Part shown: piece by piece, positions 8,765 to 16,540 of the stretch
How positions within the stretch are numbered: position 1 is the stretch's first letter
Layout: each line of letters starts with the position of its first letter
Source of the DNA: CAZLBV01 sp964557845
GTDB lineage: Bacteria; Acidobacteriota; Aminicenantia; Aminicenantales; Aminicenantaceae
Direction of reading: 5' to 3'
Assembly: GCA_964557845.1 (NCBI GenBank)
Contig: CAZLBV010000156.1
Span: 1-28,508 of the forward strand
Length of the DNA: 28,508 nucleotides
Notes under the pieces: model-generated
The model's input: the letters and a program-made list of their open reading frames with translations, nothing else
What the model was told of the DNA's origin: nothing
Database searches by the model: none
Position numbers and translations under genes: made by a program

Positions 8765-9466
8765 TTAGACAAAGCGCATACTGAGTATCAACATAGCGAT
8801 ATTCAGCAAACTTTTCATCAACCAGAAACCATAGGAAATGATCATGGCACGCTTAAGGCTGATCTTAAAAATAGCCGACAATCCAAATCCAAGGATTCCA
8901 AAGAGCCAAAGCTGGAAGAAATCGAATTGGGAAAGAACAATATAAGCTTTTGATGTATAGTCTAAATTGGGAAATAAAATGGCTAGGCTGGTTGTTGTCT
9001 GCATGACGGATTTTTTGCTGAAGATGAGAAATATTCTGATTGCGTTTCCAAGGAGTTTGTCCAAGAAGTTGGCATGCACAAGAGCTGAAAAAACCTGAAC
9101 ATATTTTCCTTCTAATGATCCAATTCGTCCCATTAAAAGCACCACAAGGCTTGAGATAAGCAGACCGATTAAGAGGCCAAGAGGGGCTAAAACGACACCC
9201 AATACTTTTTGCAGTTGAGATGGATTTTTTATTTGCTCAATACGCTCCAAGTATGCTTCTTCACCCAGAGTTTCTCTAAGCTTTGTGCTGTTTTCCCACA
9301 CCTGGATGCTGTCTTGTCTTTGATAAGGGGCGGCCAAATAGGAAAATAGAGTAAAGGCGATCAAGACTATTATTAAAGCATCCAGCCAGTAAGGTTTTTT
9401 TGAAAGGGCGTTAAATGTCTCTTTTGGGTTGAAAAATACCCCCTGCAGTCTTGAGAAAATATTCAT
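8765..9466 (-). CDS. YIP1-family membrane protein of an export module (YknW-like)
   Basis: A 233-residue integral membrane protein. The N-terminus (FSRLQGVFFNPKETFNALSKKPYW) is the typical soluble start of bacterial Yip1-domain proteins; about five hydrophobic segments follow near residues 27-47, 90-113, 125-150, 170-200 and 210-230. It begins 1 nt after the stop of the ABC ATPase gene (TAAT-ATG), with AAGGAAA as ribosome site inside that gene. In Bacillus subtilis the Yip1 protein YknW assembles with the adaptor YknX, ATPase YknY and permease YknZ. Here the first three partners are present and the permease is not. The protein is too short and too hydrophobic to be an FtsX/MacB permease with a periplasmic domain. 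Function by analogy only. Confidence 0.78.
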   Translation of the reverse strand: MNIFSRLQGVFFNPKETFNALSKKPYWLDALIIVLIAFTLFSYLAAPYQRQDSIQVWENSTKLRETLGEEAYLERIEQIKNPSQLQKVLGVVLAPLGLLIGLLISSLVVLLMGRIGSLEGKYVQVFSALVHANFLDKLLGNAIRIFLIFSKKSVMQTTTSLAILFPNLDYTSKAYIVLSQFDFFQLWLFGILGFGLSAIFKISLKRAMIISYGFWLMKSLLNIAMLILSMRFV

Positions 9467-9467
9467 A

Positions 9468-10169
9468 TTATTTTCCTTTCCGCATATCTTTTTCTATTTT
9501 CCCATCCTTTACAAAGATAATTCTTTCCGCTTGGTCAGCTACTTCTCTGTCATGGGTTACCATGATGATGGTATTTCCTTTTGCATGGATCTTTTTAAAT
9601 AGTTTTAAAATCTCTTCTCCGGTTTTGGAATCCAGGTTTCCTGTCGGTTCATCTGCCAGCAGCAGGGAAGGTTCATTGACCAGAGCCCTGGCTATGGCAA
9701 CTCTCTGTCTTTCGCCTCCTGATAATTCTGCGGGCTTATGGTTTTTTCTTTGGCTAATTTCAACCATGTCCAGCGCTTTTTCTACTTTTTGAACGCGTTC
9801 ATTTTTAGAGGCTCCTTTGTAGATAAGGGGAAGCTCTACGTTATGAAAAGCTGTAGCCCGGGGTAAAAGATTAAACACCTGAAAAATGAAACCTATCTCT
9901 TGGTTGCGGATATATGCCAGCTCATTTTCGCTCATGGTGCTTACTAATTTTCCATTAAGGTAATAATTTCCTTTAGTGGGAGTATCCAGGCATCCAAGAA
10001 GATTCATTAAAGTGGATTTTCCCGAACCGGATGGCCCCATTATCGCTGCAAATTCATTCCGGGAAATTGAAAAATCAACTCCAGCAAGCGCCTGGACTTC
10101 CTGTTTGCCCATCTGGTAGACCTTCCAGAGGTTTTCAGTTTTTATGATCATGTTATTTTGGGAATCCAT
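9468..10169 (-). CDS. ABC transporter ATPase, MacB/LolD/YknY type
   Basis: A 233-residue nucleotide-binding subunit. Walker A GPSGSGKST (45-53), the Q-loop at FIFQVFNLLPRATAFHNVELPL, signature LSGGE (149-153), Walker B LLLADEPTGNLD (169-180), and the H-loop MVTHD. The FNLLPRATAFHNVELPL stretch and the short length are characteristic of the LolD/MacB/FtsE-like group that works with four-TM permeases by mechanotransmission rather than classical transport. It lies 2 nt after the adaptor gene and 1 nt before the YIP1 gene, so the three are one operon. No permease gene is adjacent. Confidence 0.95.
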   Translation of the reverse strand: MDSQNNMIIKTENLWKVYQMGKQEVQALAGVDFSISRNEFAAIMGPSGSGKSTLMNLLGCLDTPTKGNYYLNGKLVSTMSENELAYIRNQEIGFIFQVFNLLPRATAFHNVELPLIYKGASKNERVQKVEKALDMVEISQRKNHKPAELSGGERQRVAIARALVNEPSLLLADEPTGNLDSKTGEEILKLFKKIHAKGNTIIMVTHDREVADQAERIIFVKDGKIEKDMRKGK

Positions 10170-10171
10170 AC

Positions 10172-11404
10172 TTAGAATTCCTTTGTTTCCTCTGGTTCCA
10201 CCAGCATGCCATCCTTCAACTCCCGGAGAGCACTGTATGGGCCTACGATCACCGTCATTCCCTCCTCTAAGCCAGAGGTGATCTCGATCTTCATTTCTCC
10301 CATTATACCTTTTTCTATGGGTTGAAATTTTGCCTGTCCTTCTTCAAGAACATAAACTCCTTCGATCTGTTTTTCAGCTTCCAGTATAGAAATAGATGTG
10401 TCTTCCTCTGTATCTTTAAGCACTAAGGCGGATATTGGGACGGTTAGGACCTGAGATTTTTCGGTAGTAATGATATCAGCCGAGGCTGACAGCCCGGGTT
10501 TTAGATTAGCCGGAGGATCTTGGAGGGTTATAACAACCTTAAAATCTTTTGATTCTTGATTCAGGGTATTTGTCTGCAAGGCTGAACTTCCAATCTCGGT
10601 TACCGTTCCATTTATGATCGTTTCCGGGAAAGCATCCACTGTGACGGCAGCCTTTTGTCCCAGAGAGGCGGAAACCACATCAGTTTCATCCACGTCTACT
10701 TCTACTTCCATCACGGAAAGATCGGCAATGGTCATTAATACTGTTCCCGGATTATTCATAGTCCCTACCAAAGCGATCTCACCTTCTTCGACTCTTAAGC
10801 TGGTTATAATACCATCTATTGGCGAATTGAATACGGTTTTTTCCAGGTTGTCCAGGGTGCTCTGCAGAGAAGCTTGTGCCTGCATGATCTGAAAATTAGT
10901 GGATTCATATTGAGCTTTGGAAACATTAAATTGGGCTTCTGCAGCCTCAAGCTGTTCGCGGGAAATTAATTTTTCTTCAAATAGTTTTTTCTGCCGGATA
11001 TAAAAGTTTTCATCTTTTTTCAAAACAGCTTCAGCTTTGATTAGCTCTGCTTGATAAGAGCGGATGAGCGCCCTGTCTCGATCTGCATTTGCTTCATATT
11101 GGGTTGATTCCAGCTTTAATAGAAAATCACCCGCCTTTACCCGCTGCCCTTCTTCAACACCGATCTTGATTATTCTGCCCGGGAGATGGGCACTGATGTT
11201 GACGTTTTTTTTGGGTTTTACTTCACCGGAAGCGGAAATTATTGAGATAAGATCCTCTTTTCCCACCTTTTCAATAGTAACTTTTACAGATTTTTCCCGG
11301 CTTGTTGATAGGTTTATGATGATGATAAGCAAGATAACAAAAACCACTGCAGCAACTATGATCTTTTTTTTGTGTTTTTTGAAAAAACTGTTTTTATCCG
11401 TCAT
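10172..11404 (-). CDS. Membrane fusion/periplasmic adaptor protein (HlyD/MacA/YknX type)
   Basis: A 410-residue adaptor anchored by one N-terminal membrane segment after a lysine-rich stretch (about residues 16-32). A barrel-sandwich half motif (SGEVKPKKNVNISAHLPGRI) is followed by an alpha-helical hairpin about residues 95-175 rich in Glu, Lys and Gln (coiled coil), the second half (FNSPIDGIITSLRVEEGE), a beta-barrel domain and a membrane-proximal domain ending with MTVIVGP. The order matches MacA-like adaptors of tripartite ABC export systems. It is the first gene of the operon: TTGAAA-N17-TATGAT lies upstream and AAGGAAA precedes the ATG. Being periplasmic, it should bridge the inner-membrane partner to an outer-membrane channel, none of which is coded nearby. 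Confidence 0.92.
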   Translation of the reverse strand: MTDKNSFFKKHKKKIIVAAVVFVILLIIIINLSTSREKSVKVTIEKVGKEDLISIISASGEVKPKKNVNISAHLPGRIIKIGVEEGQRVKAGDFLLKLESTQYEANADRDRALIRSYQAELIKAEAVLKKDENFYIRQKKLFEEKLISREQLEAAEAQFNVSKAQYESTNFQIMQAQASLQSTLDNLEKTVFNSPIDGIITSLRVEEGEIALVGTMNNPGTVLMTIADLSVMEVEVDVDETDVVSASLGQKAAVTVDAFPETIINGTVTEIGSSALQTNTLNQESKDFKVVITLQDPPANLKPGLSASADIITTEKSQVLTVPISALVLKDTEEDTSISILEAEKQIEGVYVLEEGQAKFQPIEKGIMGEMKIEITSGLEEGMTVIVGPYSALRELKDGMLVEPEETKEF

Positions 11405-11429
11405 GGCTTTTCCTTGTTTTTAAATTTGT

Positions 11430-11458
11430 ATCATATAATACTACGTTTTCGATTTCAA
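11430..11458 (-). promoter_or_regulatory. Promoter of the adaptor-ATPase-YIP1 operon
   Basis: Minus strand TTGAAA (11458-11453), 17-nt spacer, TATGAT (11435-11430). The expected leader is ~20 nt and contains AAGGAAA close to the ATG at 11404, a conventional arrangement that contrasts with the divergent suhB promoter. Confidence 0.6.
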
Positions 11459-11473
11459 AAAGTTTAATTGAGA

Positions 11474-11502
11474 TTGACGGGGTATTCCTGACTTGTTATA
11501 TT
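11474..11502 (+). promoter_or_regulatory. Promoter of suhB, leaderless geometry
   Basis: TTGACG (11474-11479), 17-nt spacer, TATATT (11497-11502). Eight nt separate the -10 box from ATG at 11511, so transcription should start within about 3 nt of the start codon. No Shine-Dalgarno is visible. Confidence 0.65.
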
Positions 11503-11510
11503 TAGTTATC

Positions 11511-12314
11511 ATGGATGCTAATGATTATTTTCAAGTAGCTGTCTCGGCGGCGTTAAACGCGGGAAAGATGCTTGAGGAAAGTATGCAGGTTCCTCCTGAA
11601 GTCACCTTTAAAGGGGAAGTGAATCTTGTCACCAATTTTGATAAAAAAGCGCAGGAAATGATCTATACAGAAATATTGGAGGCTTTTCCAGGGCATGATT
11701 TTCTAGCGGAGGAGGGCTTGAGTGAGGATAAAGGATCTGAATTTCGCTGGATAATCGATCCGATCGATGGAACAACCAATTATACCCATAGGTTTCCGGT
11801 ATTTTGTGTTTCTATAGCCCTGGAATGGAATAGGAAGATCGTTCTTGGTATCATATATGATCCTTTAAGAAAAGAGATGTTCACGGCTCGCCATAAATCA
11901 GGGGCTTTCCTGAATAATAAAAGAATAGAGGTATCTTCGGTTGGAAATCTGAATGAGAGCCTTTTATCTACGGGGTTTCCTTATGATATAAGAGAGAGTG
12001 AGGATAATAATATCAATTATTTTATAAGTTTTTTAACTACGGCTCAGGCTGTACGCAGAACAGGTTCTGCTGCTCTAGATATTTGTTATGTAGCCTGCGG
12101 CCGTTTTGACGGATTTTGGGAAATTAAATTAAGCCCATGGGATGTAGCTGCAGCGTCACTGATCCTGACTGAAGCAGGCGGATCGATATCTGATTTTAAA
12201 GGGCATGATTATGATATTTTCGGCAATGAGACCCTGGCCAGCAATGGTCGTATTCATGAACAGATGATAGGTGTCTTACAGAAAGCGGCCAGAAAGAAAG
12301 ATAAAAAAAAGTGA
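11511..12314 (+). CDS. suhB: Inositol-1-monophosphatase family protein
   Basis: A 267-residue Mg-dependent sugar/inositol phosphatase. Metal site residues are visible: E67 in FLAEEG, D83-P-I-D86-G-T-T-N, and the C-terminal WDVAAASLILTEAGG with its Asp. Length and motif spacing match SuhB/IMPase. The frame extends six codons upstream to a TTG at 11493, but that lies upstream of the -10 box, so ATG 11511 is the start. The stop is followed 7 nt later by the lectin-like gene, which is probably cotranscribed. SuhB in Enterobacteria also acts in rRNA antitermination, which cannot be judged here; substrates may be inositol phosphate, PAP or fructose bisphosphate. Confidence 0.9.
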   Translation: MDANDYFQVAVSAALNAGKMLEESMQVPPEVTFKGEVNLVTNFDKKAQEMIYTEILEAFPGHDFLAEEGLSEDKGSEFRWIIDPIDGTTNYTHRFPVFCVSIALEWNRKIVLGIIYDPLRKEMFTARHKSGAFLNNKRIEVSSVGNLNESLLSTGFPYDIRESEDNNINYFISFLTTAQAVRRTGSAALDICYVACGRFDGFWEIKLSPWDVAAASLILTEAGGSISDFKGHDYDIFGNETLASNGRIHEQMIGVLQKAARKKDKKK

Positions 12315-12321
12315 CATTTTC

Positions 12322-12903
12322 ATGATAAAAAAACTGATTCTTTCAGAACAGACTTTCCGGGCGGGAGCGATCTTATTATTTGGATGGTTGGTTTTATTCT
12401 TTTTTTCAGTTTTCAATATACATGCTGATACTCTCTTTATTCAGGAAAGGCTCATTCGCGGGCGGGAGACAAGTTCTGTTCGTAATGTGACTGTAATGAG
12501 CAGTGAAGGCTGGGCGGATACCGGCATCGAAGTTTTTGAGGGAGAGGTTCTTCTGTTTCAGGCGGAAGGGGTTATCTCCCTTCAGGAAGGAAATCCTATT
12601 GCTTATTGCGGGCCTGAGGGATACGATCTCCAAACCGTGCAGCAGCCCATAAGGGATAGAAACATAGGAGCTTTGATCGGAAAGGTGGTAAAATTGCTCT
12701 CTGTTGAGGTGGATGAACAAACCGGTGAGGAGATCCGCCATGAACAGGTTGAATATTTTTATATCGGAAAAGAAAGAAAAGTGACCATGCCTCTGACAGG
12801 GCATCTCTATTTAGGGGTTAATGAAACAGTATATGGAGACAATTCTGGTGCTTTCAGGGTTACTGTGTTTCTTCCGAGAACGTTAGATATCGGATTTCTG
12901 TGA
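12322..12903 (+). CDS. Exported LecA (PA-IL)-like lectin-domain protein
   Basis: A 193-residue protein with a membrane leader (hydrophobic residues ~13-31, likely cleavage after IHA at residue 35). The rest follows the Pseudomonas LecA fold layout as I recall it: an N-terminal GWADTGIEVFEGEVLLFQAEG block like the GDVITIVAAGW strand, IGALIGKV like FCGALVMKIG, and the C-terminal LYLGVNETVYGDNSGAFRV like the Ca/galactose loop YNDVPGTYGNNSGSF. The DNSG segment matches the calcium- and sugar-ligand Asn region, with one Asn changed to Asp and the YND Asp to Glu. A carbohydrate-binding periplasmic or surface role is inferred. ATG 12322 is preferred to an upstream frame start inside suhB; no Shine-Dalgarno is visible. 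Its 3' end overlaps accC by 21 nt on the opposite strand. Confidence 0.72.
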   Translation: MIKKLILSEQTFRAGAILLFGWLVLFFFSVFNIHADTLFIQERLIRGRETSSVRNVTVMSSEGWADTGIEVFEGEVLLFQAEGVISLQEGNPIAYCGPEGYDLQTVQQPIRDRNIGALIGKVVKLLSVEVDEQTGEEIRHEQVEYFYIGKERKVTMPLTGHLYLGVNETVYGDNSGAFRVTVFLPRTLDIGFL

Positions 12904-14247
12904 AGGAACCTGCTTATTTAGAAACCTCTCGAGGAATTGTATATCAAAATTTCCCTTTTTGAATTCAGAATTGGACAAAAGGCTTAGATGGAGAGGAATA
13001 TTGGTTTTTATGCCGACAATGGTAGTCATTTCCAAGGCGGTCCGCATTTTCTCGATGGCATCCCTTCGTGTGGGAGCGGTAGCGATGATCTTTGCCACCA
13101 GTGAATCATAATCTGTGGGGATGTCCCAGCCGGAATAGGCAGCAGAGTCAACCCTTATGCCTAATCCTCCTGGGAAGACCAAGAAATCTATTTTCCCGGG
13201 AGAGGGAATGAAACTCTGAGGATCTTCAGCATTGATCCGGCATTCTATACTGTGGCCTTTGAGTTTTGGATCATTTGGGAGGGACATTTTTTCACCGGCT
13301 GCGATTTTTATCTGTTCTTTGACAAGATCTATCCCATAAACCATTTCTGTGATCGGGTGTTCAACCTGAATCCGGGTATTAACTTCCATGAAATAGAAAT
13401 TTTTATCCTTATCGACCAGGAATTCAAAGGTTCCTAAACTCTGGTAGCCTATGAATGAAGCCGCTTCTTCCACCGCCTTTATCATTTTTCGTCTTATTCT
13501 CTCATCGATGAAAGGAGAAGGGGTTTCTTCGATCACTTTTTGATGTTTTCTCTGGAGGGAACATTCTCGTTCTCCAAAAGCCCGGATATTGCCTTTTTTA
13601 TCAGCGACAACTTGGATTTCAATATGCCTGGCGCCTTCAATATATTTTTCCAGATAAAGAGAGGCATCACCGAAAGAAGCTTTTGCTTCAGTTTGAGCAA
13701 TAGAGAATTGATTTTCTAATTGAGCTTCCGATCTGACAATCCTCATTCCTTTTCCGCCTCCGCCGGCGGAAGCTTTGAGAATAACAGGGTAACCGATTCT
13801 CTTTATGATATCTTTTGCCTGGGATAGATCTTCAATGATATTATCGCTTCCCGGTGTAACAGGAAGTTTAGCTTTCCTCATTTCCAGCCTGGCCCTGTTT
13901 TTATCTCCCATGAGGCGCATGACAGAAGCCGGGGGGCCGATAAAATTTATCCCTTGGCTCTCACATATTTCAGGAAAACGTGGATTTTCAGCTAAAAAAC
14001 CATACCCGGGATGGATGGCATCTGATTTGGTGATATCTGCTGCCATGATTATGTTGGGGATATTTAGATAACTTTCTGAGGCTTTTCCCGGACCGATACA
14101 CATTTTCTCGTCAGCAAGCATGGTGTGCAGAGAATTTTTATCGGATTCAGAATAGACAGCTACGGTTTTTATTCCTAATTCACGAGATGCCCTTATGATA
14201 CGTAAGGCGATTTCACTTCTATTGGCGATTAATATTTTTGAGAACAT
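12883..14247 (-). CDS. accC: Acetyl-CoA carboxylase, biotin carboxylase subunit
   Basis: A 454-residue ATP-grasp enzyme that carboxylates the biotin of AccB, the first half of malonyl-CoA synthesis. N-terminus FSKILIANRSEIALRIIRA, ATP-binding GGGGKGMR, FGERECSLQRKHQKVIEE, EVNTRIQVEHPITEM catalytic loop and the C-terminal GHSIECRINAEDP are all present. Length matches AccC. It lies 9 nt after accB. The 3' end overlaps the convergent lectin-like gene by 21 nt. Pyruvate or propionyl-CoA carboxylase subunits share these motifs, but the adjacent short AccB-type carrier supports AccC. Confidence 0.95.
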   Translation of the reverse strand: MFSKILIANRSEIALRIIRASRELGIKTVAVYSESDKNSLHTMLADEKMCIGPGKASESYLNIPNIIMAADITKSDAIHPGYGFLAENPRFPEICESQGINFIGPPASVMRLMGDKNRARLEMRKAKLPVTPGSDNIIEDLSQAKDIIKRIGYPVILKASAGGGGKGMRIVRSEAQLENQFSIAQTEAKASFGDASLYLEKYIEGARHIEIQVVADKKGNIRAFGERECSLQRKHQKVIEETPSPFIDERIRRKMIKAVEEAASFIGYQSLGTFEFLVDKDKNFYFMEVNTRIQVEHPITEMVYGIDLVKEQIKIAAGEKMSLPNDPKLKGHSIECRINAEDPQSFIPSPGKIDFLVFPGGLGIRVDSAAYSGWDIPTDYDSLVAKIIATAPTRRDAIEKMRTALEMTTIVGIKTNIPLHLSLLSNSEFKKGNFDIQFLERFLNKQVPSQKSDI

Positions 14248-14256
14248 GATAGCCGC

Positions 14257-14727
14257 TTAACTGAGCTTCACCGCGATCAATTTCTGTCCGTACTCAACAG
14301 GTTTTCCGTTCTCGACCAGGATCTCCTCAACGACTCCGTCGACATCGGATTCGATCTCATTCATTAATTTCATGGCCTCGATGATAGAGACTATCTGATT
14401 TTTTTTAACCGGTTCTCCCACTTCGATAAATGGGGGTGAAGATGGATTCGGGGCTCTATAAAAAGTCCCCACCATAGGTGATCGTATGTAATATATGGAG
14501 TCCAGAGGTTTTTCCAGAGTGGCCTCGGAGGGAATTTCCTTAGAAGTTTCTTCTGTCGGTATAGTCGATATAGGTAAAGTTGAAATGTTTTTAACTTCAG
14601 GTTGGGACTGGCCGCGGCTGATCATTATTTTAAATCCTTCTATTTCCAACTCGAACTGGTTTAAATCTTTTTCATCCATCAGATCGATCAGCTTCCGTAA
14701 TTCATTATAGTCGATTTTAGATTTCAT
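14257..14727 (-). CDS. accB: Acetyl-CoA carboxylase biotin carboxyl carrier protein
   Basis: A 156-residue carrier. The N-terminal region (MKSKIDYNELRKLIDLMDE...LEIEGFKIMISR) is characteristic of AccB, a Pro/Thr/Ser/Glu linker covers about 40-78, and the biotinyl domain has IRSPMVGTFYRAP and EAMKLMNEIES with the biotin acceptor K120. The start is the ATG at 14727 with GAGGAAA 3-9 nt upstream; an upstream in-frame ATG at 14766 would add 13 unrelated residues. First gene of the accBC pair; the upstream region has TTGACA at 14791-14786 on this strand, part of a 7-bp inverted repeat. Confidence 0.95.
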   Translation of the reverse strand: MKSKIDYNELRKLIDLMDEKDLNQFELEIEGFKIMISRGQSQPEVKNISTLPISTIPTEETSKEIPSEATLEKPLDSIYYIRSPMVGTFYRAPNPSSPPFIEVGEPVKKNQIVSIIEAMKLMNEIESDVDGVVEEILVENGKPVEYGQKLIAVKLS

Positions 14728-14785
14728 TATTTCCTCGTTTGGACGCCTATAAAAGTACATATACATTAAACATATTGAAAATAAA

Positions 14786-14808
14786 TGTCAACCCGGCAAA
14801 TGTTGACA
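14786..14808. repeat. 7-bp inverted repeat TGTCAAC-N9-GTTGACA (operator or back-to-back -35 boxes)
   Basis: TGTCAAC at 14786-14792 and GTTGACA at 14802-14808 are perfect reverse complements around CCGGCAAAT. The right arm contains TTGACA on the plus strand, the left arm TTGACA on the minus strand. Neither has a good -10 box at 16-18 nt (minus: TAATGT at 17 nt; plus: TATAGT only at 27 nt), so an operator is as likely as twin -35 elements. Confidence 0.5.
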
Positions 14809-14847
14809 GATTTTATGATTTTGCCTTAACATTAGTATAGTGATCTA

Positions 14848-14986
14848 TTCATAGAAAATGCCGATGGATAATGTAATTAGTTTAGTATCAAGAGGTTGTA
14901 ATTATGCTTATGAAAAAATTATATTTCTCGTTTTATCCCGGATCCAAATAATCTCGATCGGCATTTTTCACCCCACTGAAGTGGGG
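14848..14986 (+). ncRNA. Candidate structured RNA or ffh leader with 15-codon mini-ORF
   Basis: An 11-bp perfect inverted repeat AAAATGCCGAT/ATCGGCATTTT (14855-14865, 14957-14967), followed by T at 14968, encloses ~91 nt. TATAGT at 14836-14841 is positioned to start transcription near 14848. Inside lies AGAGG-N8-ATG and a 15-codon frame (14904-14951, MLMKKLYFSFYPGSK). The 6-bp hairpin with a TGAA loop follows at 14971-14986. It could be a small RNA with a closing stem, an attenuator-like leader, or chance. I recognise no named RNA family. Confidence 0.25.
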
Positions 14987-15139
14987 CGAGCCGAGTCCAT
15001 TCCAAGGATTTAGAAGGAAGGGCTTTGCACCGAGTTTGCAGGAATTGAATGCAGCATTATTCGAGGTGCCTTTTATTTACATGGATCTCGGCCCGTAAAT
15101 GATCCAGAATATTTATAATACTGGCTAAAGAGGAAAAAT

Positions 15140-16468
15140 ATGTTAGAACAATTGTCTGAAAGAATGCAGAGGGTAATGAAATTTCTGCGGGGAGAAGGCA
15201 AGGTAACAGAGAAAAATATGTCAGAGGCCATTAAAATGATGCGTATGGCATTATTGGAGGCGGATGTCAATTATAAAGTTGTCAAAGATTTTGAAATTAA
15301 GATCCAAGAGGAAGCTCTTGATCAGAAGGTGATGTCGAGTTTGACTCCTGCCCAACACGTTATTAAAATCATCCGGGATGAACTGACTGACATATTAGGC
15401 CATGAGAATAAAAAGTTAAATTATTCCGGAAAGCATTCTGTATTTATGCTGGTTGGATTACAGGGAGCCGGGAAAACTACTACATGCGGGAAATTGGCTA
15501 AATTTGTATCTGAAAACAAAAAAAACCCTTTATTGGTTTCTTTTGATATTAAAAGACCGGCAGCGCAAGAGCAGCTTAAAATGATCGCTGAAGGACTCAA
15601 AGTCCCTTTTTATGAACTCTCTAAATCTCAGATGCAGTCACCTAAGAAAGGGCTTAAAGAAATAGTTGATCATTCAAAAGAAAATCATTTTGATCCTTTG
15701 ATCGTTGATACAGCCGGCCGTTTACACATAGATGATGAGCTCATGGATGAACTGCAGATGGTGAAAAGCATGCTTTCACCTGCTGAGTTGATCTATGTGG
15801 GCGATGCTATGACCGGACAGGATGCAGTCCGAAGTGCCCAGTTATTTGAAGAGAAGATCGGGTTGACATCGATCATTCTCACTAAACTTGATGGTGATGC
15901 AAGAGGAGGCGCTGCTCTTTCAATAGTAGCGGTTACAGGAAAGCCGATTAAATTCATAGGAGTTGGAGAAAAATACGATAAACTGGAAATTTTTCATCCT
16001 GAGCGAATGGCGTCGCGTATCCTGGGGATGGGTGATCTTTTAAGCCTCATAGAAAAGGCAGAAAAAGAAACTGATCTTAAGGATGCAGAAGAGCTTGCCC
16101 GCAAGCTAAAGAAGCAGGAATTTACCCTTGAGGATTTCAAAAAACAATTGGTCCAATTCAGAAAAATGGGTTCCTTTTCCCAGATATTAAATATGCTTCC
16201 AAAAGGAGGAGCTTTTAAGAACATCTCCAAAATGAGCTTTGATGAAAATAGGGTCGTTTATTCTGAGGCTATTATAAATTCTATGACTCTGGATGAACGG
16301 GAGAATCCCAAAATAATAAATGGAAGCAGAAGGTTAAGGATTGCCAAAGGAAGCGGCCGGACCATTGCCGAGGTTAATCAATTACTGAAACAATTCCTGG
16401 AAATGAAGAAGATGATGAAAAAATCACAGTTCCAAAAGCTGATCTCATCCTTTCCTTCATCCCGTTAA
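15140..16468 (+). CDS. ffh: Signal recognition particle protein Ffh
   Basis: A 442-residue SRP54-family GTPase that delivers nascent membrane proteins to FtsY and the translocon. N domain residues 1-90; G domain with GLQGAGKTTT (106-115), DTAGRLHIDDELMDEL, and TKLDGDARGGAALS; GVGEKYDKLEIFHPERMASRILGMGD links to the M domain (about 320-442) with FKKQLVQFRKMGSFSQILNMLP and GSGRTIAEVNQLLKQF, which binds 4.5S RNA. Start ATG 15140 with AGAGG 6 nt upstream. It heads a run that continues 72 nt later with rpsP, which has its own promoter. Confidence 0.97.
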   Translation: MLEQLSERMQRVMKFLRGEGKVTEKNMSEAIKMMRMALLEADVNYKVVKDFEIKIQEEALDQKVMSSLTPAQHVIKIIRDELTDILGHENKKLNYSGKHSVFMLVGLQGAGKTTTCGKLAKFVSENKKNPLLVSFDIKRPAAQEQLKMIAEGLKVPFYELSKSQMQSPKKGLKEIVDHSKENHFDPLIVDTAGRLHIDDELMDELQMVKSMLSPAELIYVGDAMTGQDAVRSAQLFEEKIGLTSIILTKLDGDARGGAALSIVAVTGKPIKFIGVGEKYDKLEIFHPERMASRILGMGDLLSLIEKAEKETDLKDAEELARKLKKQEFTLEDFKKQLVQFRKMGSFSQILNMLPKGGAFKNISKMSFDENRVVYSEAIINSMTLDERENPKIINGSRRLRIAKGSGRTIAEVNQLLKQFLEMKKMMKKSQFQKLISSFPSSR

Positions 16469-16473
16469 AGGAG

Positions 16474-16502
16474 TTGACTTATTCGAGAATTTCAGCTATT
16501 AT
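16474..16502 (+). promoter_or_regulatory. Promoter of the rpsP-khpA-rimM-trmD-rplS operon
   Basis: TTGACT (16474-16479), 17-nt spacer, TATTAT (16497-16502): five of six matches in each box. Expected start ~16509 gives a ~32-nt leader carrying AGAGG at 16521-16525, a normal arrangement in which the leader is kept. Confidence 0.65.
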
Positions 16503-16540
16503 CAAAAAACACAAAATTTTAGAGGAAAAGTGTATTCAAC

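Larger units (their letters stand above)
14728..15139. other. Structured 412-nt intergenic region between accB and ffh
   Basis: No protein gene longer than 15 codons is supported. From left to right it holds: accB's leader; the inverted repeat at 14786-14808; a TATAGT box at 14836-14841; an 11-bp inverted repeat 14855-14865/14957-14967; a hairpin CCCCAC-TGAA-GTGGGG at 14971-14986; a comparatively GC-rich tract from ~14971 to 15095 with GCCGAG (14990-14995) complementary to CTCGGC (15087-15092); a TATAAT at 15114-15119 without a good -35; and the ffh ribosome site at 15129-15133. The 4.5S/SRP RNA core (GGAAGGAAGCAGC-like motif) was looked for and is not present. Confidence 0.6.

Noticed and set aside
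14803..14841. TTGACA (14803) with TATAGT (14836) as one promoter
   Set aside because: The spacer is 27 nt, too long for sigma-70; kept only as an inverted-repeat arm and a separate -10 candidate.
14990..15095. Possible 4.5S SRP RNA gene next to ffh
   Set aside because: Only an AGAAGGAAGGG stretch is present; the conserved domain IV core with its GGAAG/AGCAG internal loops is absent.
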